From positions 1 to 17,063 of the forward strand of contig JAWWBT010000036.1 in assembly GCA_033720815.1 (NCBI GenBank): a DNA stretch of 17,063 nt, in the 5' to 3' direction. A program made the position numbers and the translations under genes. Source of the DNA: JAWWBS01 sp033720815 (GTDB lineage Bacteria; Pseudomonadota; Gammaproteobacteria; Natronospirales; JAJUFS01). The first letter of the stretch is position 1, and every line of letters starts with the position of its first letter. This document shows positions 6,378 to 14,584 of the stretch, one piece after another. The notes beneath the pieces were generated by a model. The model ran no database searches. It had not been told where the DNA came from and was given only the letters and a program-made list of their open reading frames with translations.

Positions 6378-7637
6378 ATGCGATACCTGCTGCTTGCCAT
6401 GCTGCTTGCGGTGCCTTCTATCACGATGGCTGCCGAGCAGGACAACAGCAAGGACGCGGAAAAGAGCAACGGCGAAAAGATCGCCGACCTGCGCGCACGT
6501 ATCTCCGCGCTGGAATCGCGCATCGAGGAAGACATCATCAACGGTGAGGAAGAAGACACCGATGAGGACCAGGAAGGCAAGGACGACTTCAATGAAATCG
6601 GCGGTGCACTGTGGCTGAACTACGCGCTGCGTGACTACTCGGAAACCAGCAAGAGCCAGGGCGGTGATTTCCGCTTCGACCTTTTCCGCATCGACGCGAA
6701 CGGTCGCGATGGTGACATGACCTGGTCGGGCCAGTTCCGCTGGTACCAGTACATGCGCGTCATCCATCACGCCTGGGTCGGCTGGGACTTCTCCGAAGAC
6801 ACGAACATGCAGATCGGCATCTCGCAGAAGCCTTGGGGCATCCAGCCCTACGCCTCGCACAGTTACTGGTTCGGTGTGCCCTACTACATCGGCTATGAAG
6901 ACGACTACGACACCGGCGTGCGCTTCAAGACGGTACAGGGCAACTGGGACCTGCAGTTCGGCGTCTACAAGAACCCCGAATACAACAGCCCCGGCGTGCT
7001 GGGTCGCTACTCCTTCGATGTGGTTAGCGCCAACGGCAACAACAACGAGGAAGTGAACCAGCTCAATGCCCGCGTCGCCTACGACTGGTCACACGGTGAG
7101 GACTACAACACCGAACTGGGCTTCTCCGTCGAAACCGGCCAGCTCTACAACTCCGACACCGACGAGAACGGCGACCGCCAGGCCTGGGCCGTGCACCTGG
7201 ATGGCGACTACGGCAAGTGGGGCATCGAGGCGGAATATTTCGAATACGATTACGACCCGGCAAACCCGGTGGGCGTGCCGGATAACGTGGTCGAATTCGG
7301 TGCCTTTGCGGGCAACTACACCGTTGCCGCGGCCGGCGAGATGTATATCTTCAACATCACCCGTGACTTCCCGCTGGATACCGGCCCGTTCACCAACGCA
7401 CGCTGCTACTCCGACTACTCGGTGCTGAAGAAGAAGGACATCCCGAACGCCACCGACACGCAGTTGCACACCATCGGCTGTGCGCTGACTTCCGGCCCGG
7501 TATACACCTTCGTGGACATCATCCGCTCGAAGAACCACCACTTCCTCGGCGTGCCGTCGAACATCGCCTTCGCCCAGGGCGACCCGGACCCGAGCTGGAA
7601 CACGCGGTTCAACATCAATATCGGGATCTATTTCTGA
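6378..7637 (+). CDS. Porin-like outer-membrane beta-barrel protein
   Basis: 419 residues. A Sec signal peptide is visible (MRYLLLAMLLAVPSITMA, cleavage after residue 18 or 19). Next comes a short heptad-like helix (about 28-46, KIADLRARISALESRIEEDI), then a very acidic linker (about 47-65), then a long run of alternating aromatic/polar strands separated by Asp/Asn/Gly-rich turns, typical of a transmembrane beta-barrel. The chain ends in GIYF, and a terminal Phe is the classic BAM-recognition signal of outer-membrane proteins. The N-terminal coiled coil resembles that of trimeric anion/substrate-specific porins, but I cannot place the exact family. GGAG precedes the ATG. It follows the unknown 147-residue gene by 30 bases and ends in a terminator, so it probably gives the BCCT substrate passage through the outer membrane. 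Substrate unknown. Confidence 0.78.
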   Translation: MRYLLLAMLLAVPSITMAAEQDNSKDAEKSNGEKIADLRARISALESRIEEDIINGEEEDTDEDQEGKDDFNEIGGALWLNYALRDYSETSKSQGGDFRFDLFRIDANGRDGDMTWSGQFRWYQYMRVIHHAWVGWDFSEDTNMQIGISQKPWGIQPYASHSYWFGVPYYIGYEDDYDTGVRFKTVQGNWDLQFGVYKNPEYNSPGVLGRYSFDVVSANGNNNEEVNQLNARVAYDWSHGEDYNTELGFSVETGQLYNSDTDENGDRQAWAVHLDGDYGKWGIEAEYFEYDYDPANPVGVPDNVVEFGAFAGNYTVAAAGEMYIFNITRDFPLDTGPFTNARCYSDYSVLKKKDIPNATDTQLHTIGCALTSGPVYTFVDIIRSKNHHFLGVPSNIAFAQGDPDPSWNTRFNINIGIYF

Positions 7638-7662
7638 TGGGTTTCCAGAACTCGGGAAACAG

Positions 7663-7689
7663 AAAGCCCGGCAAATGCCGGGCTTTTTT
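7663..7689 (+). terminator. Rho-independent terminator of the BCCT/porin operon
   Basis: A perfect 10-bp stem (7663-7672 with 7677-7686) with an AAAT loop is followed by six T residues (7684-7689), starting 25 bases after the porin stop. Confidence 0.92.
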
Positions 7690-7767
7690 CAAGGTGAACC
7701 CTAATAGGGAGCACGAGCACGTCTCTCCATGATCGATGCTGTACACAGCCCGGAATGGAGATCCATC

Positions 7768-8208
7768 ATGACAGCACCCTCACTCGCAAGAACCATTTAC
7801 GCCTCAATTGCCCTTGCTGCAGTAATGCTTTTTTCCGAATCAATATACGCATCGGAGGACATAAGCCATCTTGTTCATGCTCAGGGTTGCCAGACAAATT
7901 GTGTGCGCATCGTCAATTTTCGCAACCGATTCACTCTTGTGGCTCTTGGCAACAATGGCGAAGCTTTCAGGATCGAGCAACTGGCGATTCCTGCCAATGC
8001 GAAACCCGACCAGGCAAACTGGGCATCTAGCGAAAATACCGTTTCAGCGTCCGGTGAGGACGAGGCCACTCAGCGTGTTTATTACCAGACCTATACCAGT
8101 CCCGCTGGAACATGGGTCGTCGTCACCCTAATCACATATGACGCAGAAGGGAATATCACCGATGTTCAATCAACAACCACTTTCTTTCCAAAAGATCAGG
8201 TCAAATGA
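7768..8208 (+). CDS. Small exported protein of unknown function
   Basis: 146 residues from ATG 7768, chosen because GGAG lies 7 bases upstream and because it puts a proper signal peptide at the N-terminus (short basic region, then IYASIALAAVMLFSESIYA, likely cleavage near residue 28). An in-frame ATG at 7729 would add 13 polar residues and has no good ribosome site. The mature part is about 118 residues with Cys41 and Cys45 (GCQTNC), which could pair in the periplasm, and beta-rich sequence (YYQTYTSPAGTWVVVTLITYDAEGNITDVQSTTTFF). I do not recognise a family. Local GC is about 47% (85 of 180 bases, 7801-7980), clearly below the flanking genes, suggesting later acquisition. It sits alone between two terminators, so it is probably monocistronic. 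Confidence 0.72.
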   Translation: MTAPSLARTIYASIALAAVMLFSESIYASEDISHLVHAQGCQTNCVRIVNFRNRFTLVALGNNGEAFRIEQLAIPANAKPDQANWASSENTVSASGEDEATQRVYYQTYTSPAGTWVVVTLITYDAEGNITDVQSTTTFFPKDQVK

Positions 8209-8263
8209 TCCACTTGATCACTGAGACCCAGTCACTCGGGAATTGATCAGGACGAAAAAAGAA

Positions 8264-8292
8264 AAGCCCGGTGAATTCCGGGCTTCATTTTT
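8264..8292. terminator. Bidirectional terminator between two convergent small genes
   Basis: An 8-bp GC-rich stem (8264-8271 with 8278-8285) has T-rich tracts on both sides: CATTTTT rightward, and TTTTCTTTTTT when read leftward. It therefore closes the plus-strand gene ending at 8208 and, more strongly, the minus-strand gene ending at 8304. Confidence 0.82.
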
Positions 8293-8303
8293 CAGGGCAA
8301 TAA

Positions 8304-8684
8304 TTATTGTGGTAACCGGTGGTAGATAGCTCGCATTAACACTACTGCGATCCCCGGAAGCCAGAAAATCAGAAGAAGGCCCGGGCTCTCTTCAAAGAAC
8401 TGGATAATCGCAAAACTGTTCAGCATCAAAACCACACACCACAATGAGATATCGACAAGTCCCGGTCGAATACTCAGGAATATCGCATCATAAAGGTCTC
8501 GCAATAGGAGCGTATTCAGGAAAATTACAATCAATACAAAGAATTGCCCGGCACCTTTCCGAAGGTCGTCACCCAAGACCAGCAACAGGAAAAACACTCC
8601 AATCCAGAGAACCAAGAGCGTCACTGCTCCACTGTCCCTTACCGACAGAGCTTTGATTATCCGGGCAGAAGATAGTCTGTTCAC
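8304..8684 (-). CDS. Small polytopic membrane protein of unknown function
   Basis: 126 residues starting at GTG 8684. The start is supported by AAGGAAG (minus strand, 8697-8691) six bases upstream; an ATG two bases earlier runs at once into TGA (ATGTGA), so it cannot be used. Four hydrophobic stretches are visible at about residues 20-38, 46-62, 78-95 and 102-118, giving a four-helix inner-membrane protein with short loops; the N-terminus is basic (RLSSARIIKALSVR). I recognise no family and no catalytic motif. Composition is AT-richer than the housekeeping genes. It lies downstream of, and on the same strand as, thyA and the 177-residue gene, with a strong leftward terminator just beyond it, so it could be the distal end of that transcript. 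Confidence 0.65.
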   Translation of the reverse strand: MNRLSSARIIKALSVRDSGAVTLLVLWIGVFFLLLVLGDDLRKGAGQFFVLIVIFLNTLLLRDLYDAIFLSIRPGLVDISLWCVVLMLNSFAIIQFFEESPGLLLIFWLPGIAVVLMRAIYHRLPQ

Positions 8685-8718
8685 ATTGATCTTCCTTCAA
8701 TCGCTCCGATTTCCCGAA

Positions 8719-8740
8719 TTTCGCTACGCTCTATCCGGGC
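8719..8740 (-). repeat. REP-like repeat, copy A (inverted partner of 9385-9406)
   Basis: 22 bases here are the exact reverse complement of 9385-9406. The core reads CCCGGATAGAGCGTAGCGAA on the minus strand, and the flanks (8708-8718, 8741-8751) also align with a few differences. Related GTAGCCCGGAT...ATCCGGG units are, from general knowledge, scattered extragenic palindromes in proteobacterial genomes. Confidence 0.8.
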
Positions 8741-8790
8741 CACGCGTGCTGCTCTCTTATTTTTTTCTACGTCACCTGACAAGAACGGAA

Positions 8791-8810
8791 AAAAGGGGTC
8801 AGTACCCTTT
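8791..8810. repeat. Short GGGGTCAG-type inverted repeat
   Basis: AAAAGGGGTCAGTACCCTTT forms a 6-bp stem (8792-8797 with 8805-8810). Sequences containing AAAGGGGTCAG recur in many proteobacterial genomes near repeat-associated tyrosine transposase genes; no such gene is visible here. Confidence 0.5.
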
Positions 8811-8816
8811 CGCATA

Positions 8817-9350
8817 TTATTCTGGCGATTCTCTGGATTCCCGCCTGCGCGGGAATGACGATTGGCTTAGCGCGCGTAGCCCGGATTTCCAGATGTCGAT
8901 TTCAGCTGCGTCGGAAAAGAACGCAAGATTCGGAAACATCAAATATCGAAACTCGTAATATTTCTCGGTATGCGGGCTTCGCAAGTAGCACATTCCGCCA
9001 TCAAATCCGACTTCAAGACCTTCGCCTATGCTGCCGCTTTCTTGGCAAACCTTGCGAAACTCATCATGGTCGATAACCATGTCGGCCTGCCGAATCGCGA
9101 TATAGTCACTCGTTCCTTCAAGGTAAATGCCATTTCGTACGGTTCGGGGAATATGGAGAATCACCACCTTCCTACCATCATAGCGAGTTACCCGATTCGG
9201 ATACTCCACCTGGTAGCTATATGAACCCAATTCAAAGTTCCTTTCAGAGAACATTGAATAGACATAGACATAAATAGCACCCCAAAAATGCGCTACAAGA
9301 AGCAACATTCCAAGGGTGACCAGGACTACACGCTTGGTTTTCCTGTTCAT
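8817..9350 (-). CDS. Membrane-anchored protein of unknown function with a repeat-derived C-terminus
   Basis: 177 residues. A basic start (MNRKTKR) and one hydrophobic segment (about 8-33, VVLVTLGMLLLVAHFWGAIYVYVYSMF) suggest a signal anchor with the remaining domain in the periplasm. That domain is mixed alpha/beta with two Cys (about 114 and 132) and no motif I know. The last 22 residues (SGLRALSQSSFPRRRESRESPE) are read out of two dispersed repeats at 8869-8886 and 8832-8860, so the original C-terminus probably lay near the AEIDIWK stretch and was altered when the repeats arrived. No strong ribosome site precedes the ATG. Local GC is about 46% (55 of 120 bases, 9121-9240). It lies 87 bases downstream of thyA on the same strand and could be read from it. 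Confidence 0.65.
   Translation of the reverse strand: MNRKTKRVVLVTLGMLLLVAHFWGAIYVYVYSMFSERNFELGSYSYQVEYPNRVTRYDGRKVVILHIPRTVRNGIYLEGTSDYIAIRQADMVIDHDEFRKVCQESGSIGEGLEVGFDGGMCYLRSPHTEKYYEFRYLMFPNLAFFSDAAEIDIWKSGLRALSQSSFPRRRESRESPE
8832..8860. repeat. Extragenic palindrome encoding an SFPRRRESR-type peptide
   Basis: A perfect 8-bp stem (8837-8844 with 8849-8856, loop CTGC) lies within CTGGATTCCCGCCTGCGCGG and the GAATGACG that follows. This is a widespread dispersed repeat in proteobacteria; read on the minus strand it yields SSFPRRRESR, a familiar artefact peptide at protein ends. Here it forms the end of the 177-residue gene. Confidence 0.8.
8869..8886 (+). repeat. 18-base direct repeat, left copy
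   Basis: AGCGCGCGTAGCCCGGAT here is identical to 9375-9392. The two copies bracket almost exactly the body of the minus-strand gene between them. Confidence 0.85.
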
Positions 9351-9374
9351 GATATTCGCGACCAGAGCAAAATC

Positions 9375-9406
9375 AGCGCGCGTAGCCCGGATAGAGCGTA
9401 GCGAAA
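9375..9406 (+). repeat. REP-like repeat, copy B
   Basis: Contains the 18-base direct repeat (9375-9392, same as 8869-8886) and, overlapping it, the 22 bases (9385-9406) that are inverted at 8719-8740. An imperfect palindrome CCCGGAT...ATCGGG is visible inside. It lies between the thyA stop and the next minus-strand gene, where it could form a 3' stem in the thyA transcript. Confidence 0.82.
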
Positions 9407-9437
9407 TCGGGAATCTGTTCTTGAATGCCGCAGCAAT

Positions 9438-10232
9438 CTATACAGCGACCGGCGCCTTGATGTGCGGATGATGTTCGTAGCCAACGATTTCGAAATCCTC
9501 GAATTTGTAATCGAAGATCGATTCCGGCTTGCGCGCAATCTTCAGCTGCGGTTTCGGCAGCGGCTCGCGTGAGAGCTGTTCATCGGCCTGGTCGAGGTGG
9601 TTCAGGTAGAGGTGGCAGTCGCCGCCGGTCCAGATGAAATCACCGACTTCGAGATCACACTGCTGCGCGACCATGTGCGTAAGCAATGCGTAACTTGCAA
9701 TGTTGAACGGCACGCCGAGGAAGATATCCGCGCTGCGCTGGTAGAGCTGGCAGGAGAGCTTGCCGTCGGCGACGTAGAACTGGAAGAAGGCATGGCAGGG
9801 AGCCAGCGCCATCTCGTCGAGTTGCGCAACGTTCCAGGCAGAAACGATGATGCGGCGTGAATGCGGCGTGTTGCGTATCTGGTCCATGATCTTCGAGATC
9901 TGGTCGATGTGCTCGCCACTGGGTGTCGGCCAGGAACGCCACTGGTAGCCGTACACCGGGCCAAGGTCGCCGTTCTCGTCGGCCCATTCGTCCCAGATGG
10001 AAACGCCGTTTTCCTTAAGGTACTCGATGTTCGTATCACCCTTCAGGAACCACAGCAGCTCGTGAATGATCGAGCGCAGGTGCAGCTTCTTGGTGGTCAC
10101 CATAGGGAAGCCTTCGGAAAGGTCGAAGCGCATCTGGTGGCCGAACACGCTGAGCGTGCCGGTACCGGTGCGATCGGATTTTTCCGTGCCTTCTTCGCGC
10201 GCGCGGCGCATCAGTTCGAGATACTGCTTCAT
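9438..10232 (-). CDS. thyA: Thymidylate synthase
   Basis: 264 residues, the same length as E. coli ThyA. It methylates dUMP to dTMP using methylenetetrahydrofolate, releasing dihydrofolate. Visible landmarks: SDRTGTGT with phosphate-binding Arg21, the catalytic segment ALAPCHAFFQFYV with nucleophile Cys146, LYQRSADIFLGVPFNIASYA for dUMP phosphate and folate contacts, GDCHLYLNH, and the C-terminal APVAV end typical of the family. A strong GAGGGGAGGGG tract precedes the ATG. It starts 12 bases after the lgt stop, the classical lgt-thyA arrangement, so it is very likely co-transcribed with lgt. Downstream there is no clear terminator before the repeat element, so transcription may continue into the small gene at 8817-9350. 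Confidence 0.98.
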   Translation of the reverse strand: MKQYLELMRRAREEGTEKSDRTGTGTLSVFGHQMRFDLSEGFPMVTTKKLHLRSIIHELLWFLKGDTNIEYLKENGVSIWDEWADENGDLGPVYGYQWRSWPTPSGEHIDQISKIMDQIRNTPHSRRIIVSAWNVAQLDEMALAPCHAFFQFYVADGKLSCQLYQRSADIFLGVPFNIASYALLTHMVAQQCDLEVGDFIWTGGDCHLYLNHLDQADEQLSREPLPKPQLKIARKPESIFDYKFEDFEIVGYEHHPHIKAPVAV

Positions 10233-10244
10233 TCCCCTCCCCTC

Positions 10245-11102
10245 TTATTTCTTCTGCTTGCCGTTTTTCGTCGGGGCCTGCACCGGCATGCTGCTATCGA
10301 TGACAGGGCACATGCGGCTGCGCCACAGCAGCCAGGCACCGATGATGATCAACGGCAACGACAGCACCTGTCCCATCGTCAACCAGCCGAAGGCGAGATA
10401 ACCGATGTGTGCATCCGGCAGGCGGATGAATTCCACGCTGAAGCGGAACACGCCATACAGCAATGCGAACAGGCCGGAGATTTCGCCCTCGCGGCGCGGC
10501 AGGCGAGAATGCCAGTACAGCACCGCAAACAGCACGATGCCTTCGAGGAACAGTTCGTAAAGTTGCGACGGATGCCGCGGCACGCCCTGGAAGATCACCG
10601 CCCATGGCACATCGGTCGGCTTGCCCCAGAGTTCACCATTGATGAAATTGCCCAGCCGCCCGGCACCTAGGCCGATCGGCACAACCGGCGCGATCATGTC
10701 GGTCAGCGACCAGAACGTCATGCCGACCTTGCGCGCGAACATCCACATCGCCACCAGCACGCCAAGCAGGCCACCATGGAAGGACATGCCGCCCTCCCAG
10801 ATACGCAGGATCATCAGCGGGTCGGCGGCAAACTGGTCGAAGTTGTAGAAGATCACCGAGCCGACACGACCACCGAGCACGACACCGAACGCCGCATAGA
10901 CAACGAGGTCGATCAGCTTGTCGGAATTCCAGCCGGGGTAGCGACCGTTCTTCACACGGCGACGCATCAGCCACCAGCCACCGGCAAAACCGATGAGGTA
11001 CATGATGCCGTACCAGTGAATGGTGGGCGTGAAGCTCTGGCCGAACAGCTCGAATGGCCCGAGGCGAATGAATGCGGGGTCGAAATTCGGAAATTCAAAC
11101 AT
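10245..11102 (-). CDS. lgt: Phosphatidylglycerol--prolipoprotein diacylglyceryl transferase
   Basis: 285-residue inner-membrane enzyme that transfers diacylglycerol from phosphatidylglycerol to the lipobox Cys of prolipoproteins, the first step of lipoprotein maturation. Signatures: HWYGIMYLIGF in the first membrane segment, GGRVGSVIFYNF, GGMSFHGG with His109 (E. coli His103), GAGRLGNFINGELWG with Arg149 and Asn152 (E. coli Arg143 and Asn146), and RHPSQLYE. About seven hydrophobic segments are visible. The C-terminal tail is short and basic (APTKNGKQKK). It lies 41 bases after rlmI and 12 bases before thyA on the same strand, with AAGGA upstream of the ATG. Confidence 0.97.
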   Translation of the reverse strand: MFEFPNFDPAFIRLGPFELFGQSFTPTIHWYGIMYLIGFAGGWWLMRRRVKNGRYPGWNSDKLIDLVVYAAFGVVLGGRVGSVIFYNFDQFAADPLMILRIWEGGMSFHGGLLGVLVAMWMFARKVGMTFWSLTDMIAPVVPIGLGAGRLGNFINGELWGKPTDVPWAVIFQGVPRHPSQLYELFLEGIVLFAVLYWHSRLPRREGEISGLFALLYGVFRFSVEFIRLPDAHIGYLAFGWLTMGQVLSLPLIIIGAWLLWRSRMCPVIDSSMPVQAPTKNGKQKK

Positions 11103-11143
11103 GTCCGGAGTTTATCCTTTTTGTTGGCAGCGCGGGACCAGCC

Positions 11144-12337
11144 TCAGTCACCGGGCAGGATGCGCGTGAAGCAGGCCTTGAGGTAGCGCGTTTCCGGGAT
11201 CGCGGGATGCTCCGGATGATCCACCGCCTGCTGGCCCCATTCCAGGATCTGCGCGTAGCGATCGACGTGCCGTGACGCACGCTGGATGATCTTCGCCAGT
11301 TCGCGCTCCGGCAGGTGGTGCGAGCAGGATGCCGAGACCAGGATGCCGCCATCAGCTTCCAGCACCTGCAGCGCCATCTGGTTCAGCTTCTGGTAACCGG
11401 CGAGGCCCGACTTGTAATCCTTGCGGCGCTTGATGAAGGCCGGCGGGTCGATGATGACCACGTCGAATTTCTCGCGCTTTTCACGCAGGTCGGCCAGCAC
11501 CTCGAAGGCATCGCCCTGGATGGTATTGATGCTGACATCGTTCAGCGCGGCATTGTGCTTTGCCATCTCCAGCGCACTGGCGGAGGAATCCACGCAGGTC
11601 ACGTCAGCCGCGCCATTCGCCGCCGCGGTCACGCCCCAGGCGCCGACGTAGCTGAACACGTCCAGCACGCGCTTGCCCTTCACGTAGCGACCCAGCCGAC
11701 CGCGGTTGTCGCGCTGGTCGTAGAAGTACCCCGTCTTCTGGCCCGCATCGCGGTTCACTTCGAAGGTAAGGCCATTCTCGATCACGCGCAGCGTCTCGTC
11801 GGCCTCGCCGATCACCTCGCGGTCACCGACCGGCAGGCCTTCCAGTTCGCGCATCGGCACGTGGTTCTGCATCACGATGCCCTTCGGCGCAATTTCCGCC
11901 TGCAGCGTGCGGATGATGTCGTCGCGGCGAGCCTCCATGCCGGCAGTGGTGATCTGCACGACCAGCGTGTCGCCGTAGCGGTCGACCACCAGGCCCGGCA
12001 GGCCATCCGACTCACCGAAAATGAGCCGGTAATACGGCTGCTCGTAGAATGTCTCGCGCAGCTTCGCGGCCTGGCGCACGCGACGCGTCAGCCACGGCTC
12101 GAATTCCGGTGTTGCACCACCATGGGTCAGCAGCCGCGCGGAAATCAGCGAATGCGGGTTTACGTAGGCCATGCCCAGTGGCTTGCCGCCGCTGGCCTGG
12201 ACCTGCACGAGGTCGCCCGGCTTGAACTCCGTCAGCGGCGTTTTCTTGACGTCCACCTCGTTGGAAAAAACCCAGAGGTGGCCGGCCCGCAGGCGGCGAT
12301 CCTCGCCTTTCTTGAGGATCAGTGCTGGCAGTGACAT
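11144..12337 (-). CDS. rlmI: RlmI-type 23S rRNA cytosine-C5 methyltransferase
   Basis: 397 residues, against 396 for E. coli RlmI, which makes m5C1962 in 23S rRNA. The start at 12337 (MSLPALILKKGEDRRLRAGHLWVFSNEV) is chosen because it matches the family N-terminus and has GGAG just upstream; an in-frame ATG at 12436 would add 33 unrelated residues. Domains in order: PUA RNA-binding domain (about 1-75), a linking EEHEE-like domain (about 80-190), and a Rossmann methyltransferase domain. The SAM site is VLDVFSYVGAWG (224-235) with acidic Asp250; DPPAF is at 297-301, and Cys338 in SASCSHH is the expected catalytic nucleophile. It is the first gene of a leftward unit with lgt and thyA and is divergent from the DUF255 gene. 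A paralogous RlmK/RlmL-like target cannot be excluded. Confidence 0.9.
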   Translation of the reverse strand: MSLPALILKKGEDRRLRAGHLWVFSNEVDVKKTPLTEFKPGDLVQVQASGGKPLGMAYVNPHSLISARLLTHGGATPEFEPWLTRRVRQAAKLRETFYEQPYYRLIFGESDGLPGLVVDRYGDTLVVQITTAGMEARRDDIIRTLQAEIAPKGIVMQNHVPMRELEGLPVGDREVIGEADETLRVIENGLTFEVNRDAGQKTGYFYDQRDNRGRLGRYVKGKRVLDVFSYVGAWGVTAAANGAADVTCVDSSASALEMAKHNAALNDVSINTIQGDAFEVLADLREKREKFDVVIIDPPAFIKRRKDYKSGLAGYQKLNQMALQVLEADGGILVSASCSHHLPERELAKIIQRASRHVDRYAQILEWGQQAVDHPEHPAIPETRYLKACFTRILPGD

Positions 12338-12380
12338 GGACGCTCCCGATGAGAGGAATAAGGATTCAGGACAGGCCCGG

Positions 12381-12386
12381 ATTCTA
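12381..12386 (-). promoter_or_regulatory. Candidate -10 element for the rlmI-lgt-thyA unit
   Basis: Read leftward, TAGAAT matches TATAAT at five of six positions and would give a leader of about 37 bases before the rlmI ATG at 12337. The -35 region at the right spacing is a poor match, so this is tentative. Confidence 0.3.
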
Positions 12387-12464
12387 ACAAGGCTGGCGCC
12401 CCGGACACAGCGGCGATGGCCATATCCGGGCGACATCGCAGCTATTTTGCGTTAGTTTCGGGGT

Positions 12465-14534
<2,070 letters not shown>

Positions 14535-14539
14535 ACGAA

Positions 14540-14563
14540 AAAGGCCGGCGATAGCCGGCCTTT
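14540..14563. terminator. Convergent terminator between the DUF255 gene and the protease gene
   Basis: A perfect 10-bp stem (14540-14549 with 14554-14563) with GATA loop. Rightward it is followed by TTTATT; leftward by a run of five T residues. It starts 5 bases after the DUF255 stop and lies 21 bases beyond the protease stop, so it serves both genes. Confidence 0.88.
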
Positions 14564-14584
14564 ATTCACGCGTTGATCGCGGAA

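Noticed and set aside
5844..6860. A long open frame of 338 codons on the minus strand
   Set aside because: It lies opposite three well-supported plus-strand genes and has the low-complexity Val/Leu/Arg look of an antisense shadow in GC-rich DNA.
7695..7712. CCCTAATAGGG at 7699-7709 as an operator or promoter for the exported protein gene
   Set aside because: The palindrome is only 5 bp per arm and no -35 lies at the right distance; it may be chance.
7729..7767. ATG 7729 as the start of the small exported protein
   Set aside because: It would put 13 polar residues before the signal peptide and has no suitable ribosome site, while ATG 7768 has GGAG 7 bases upstream.
8700..9420. A CRISPR array or complete transposon in the repeat-rich patch
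   Set aside because: The repeats are few, unevenly spaced and in both orientations, with no spacer pattern; no transposase or integrase gene and no terminal inverted repeats with target duplication are visible.
11315..12334. A 339-codon open frame on the plus strand opposite rlmI
   Set aside because: rlmI is full length with all motifs; the antisense frame has no recognisable domain.
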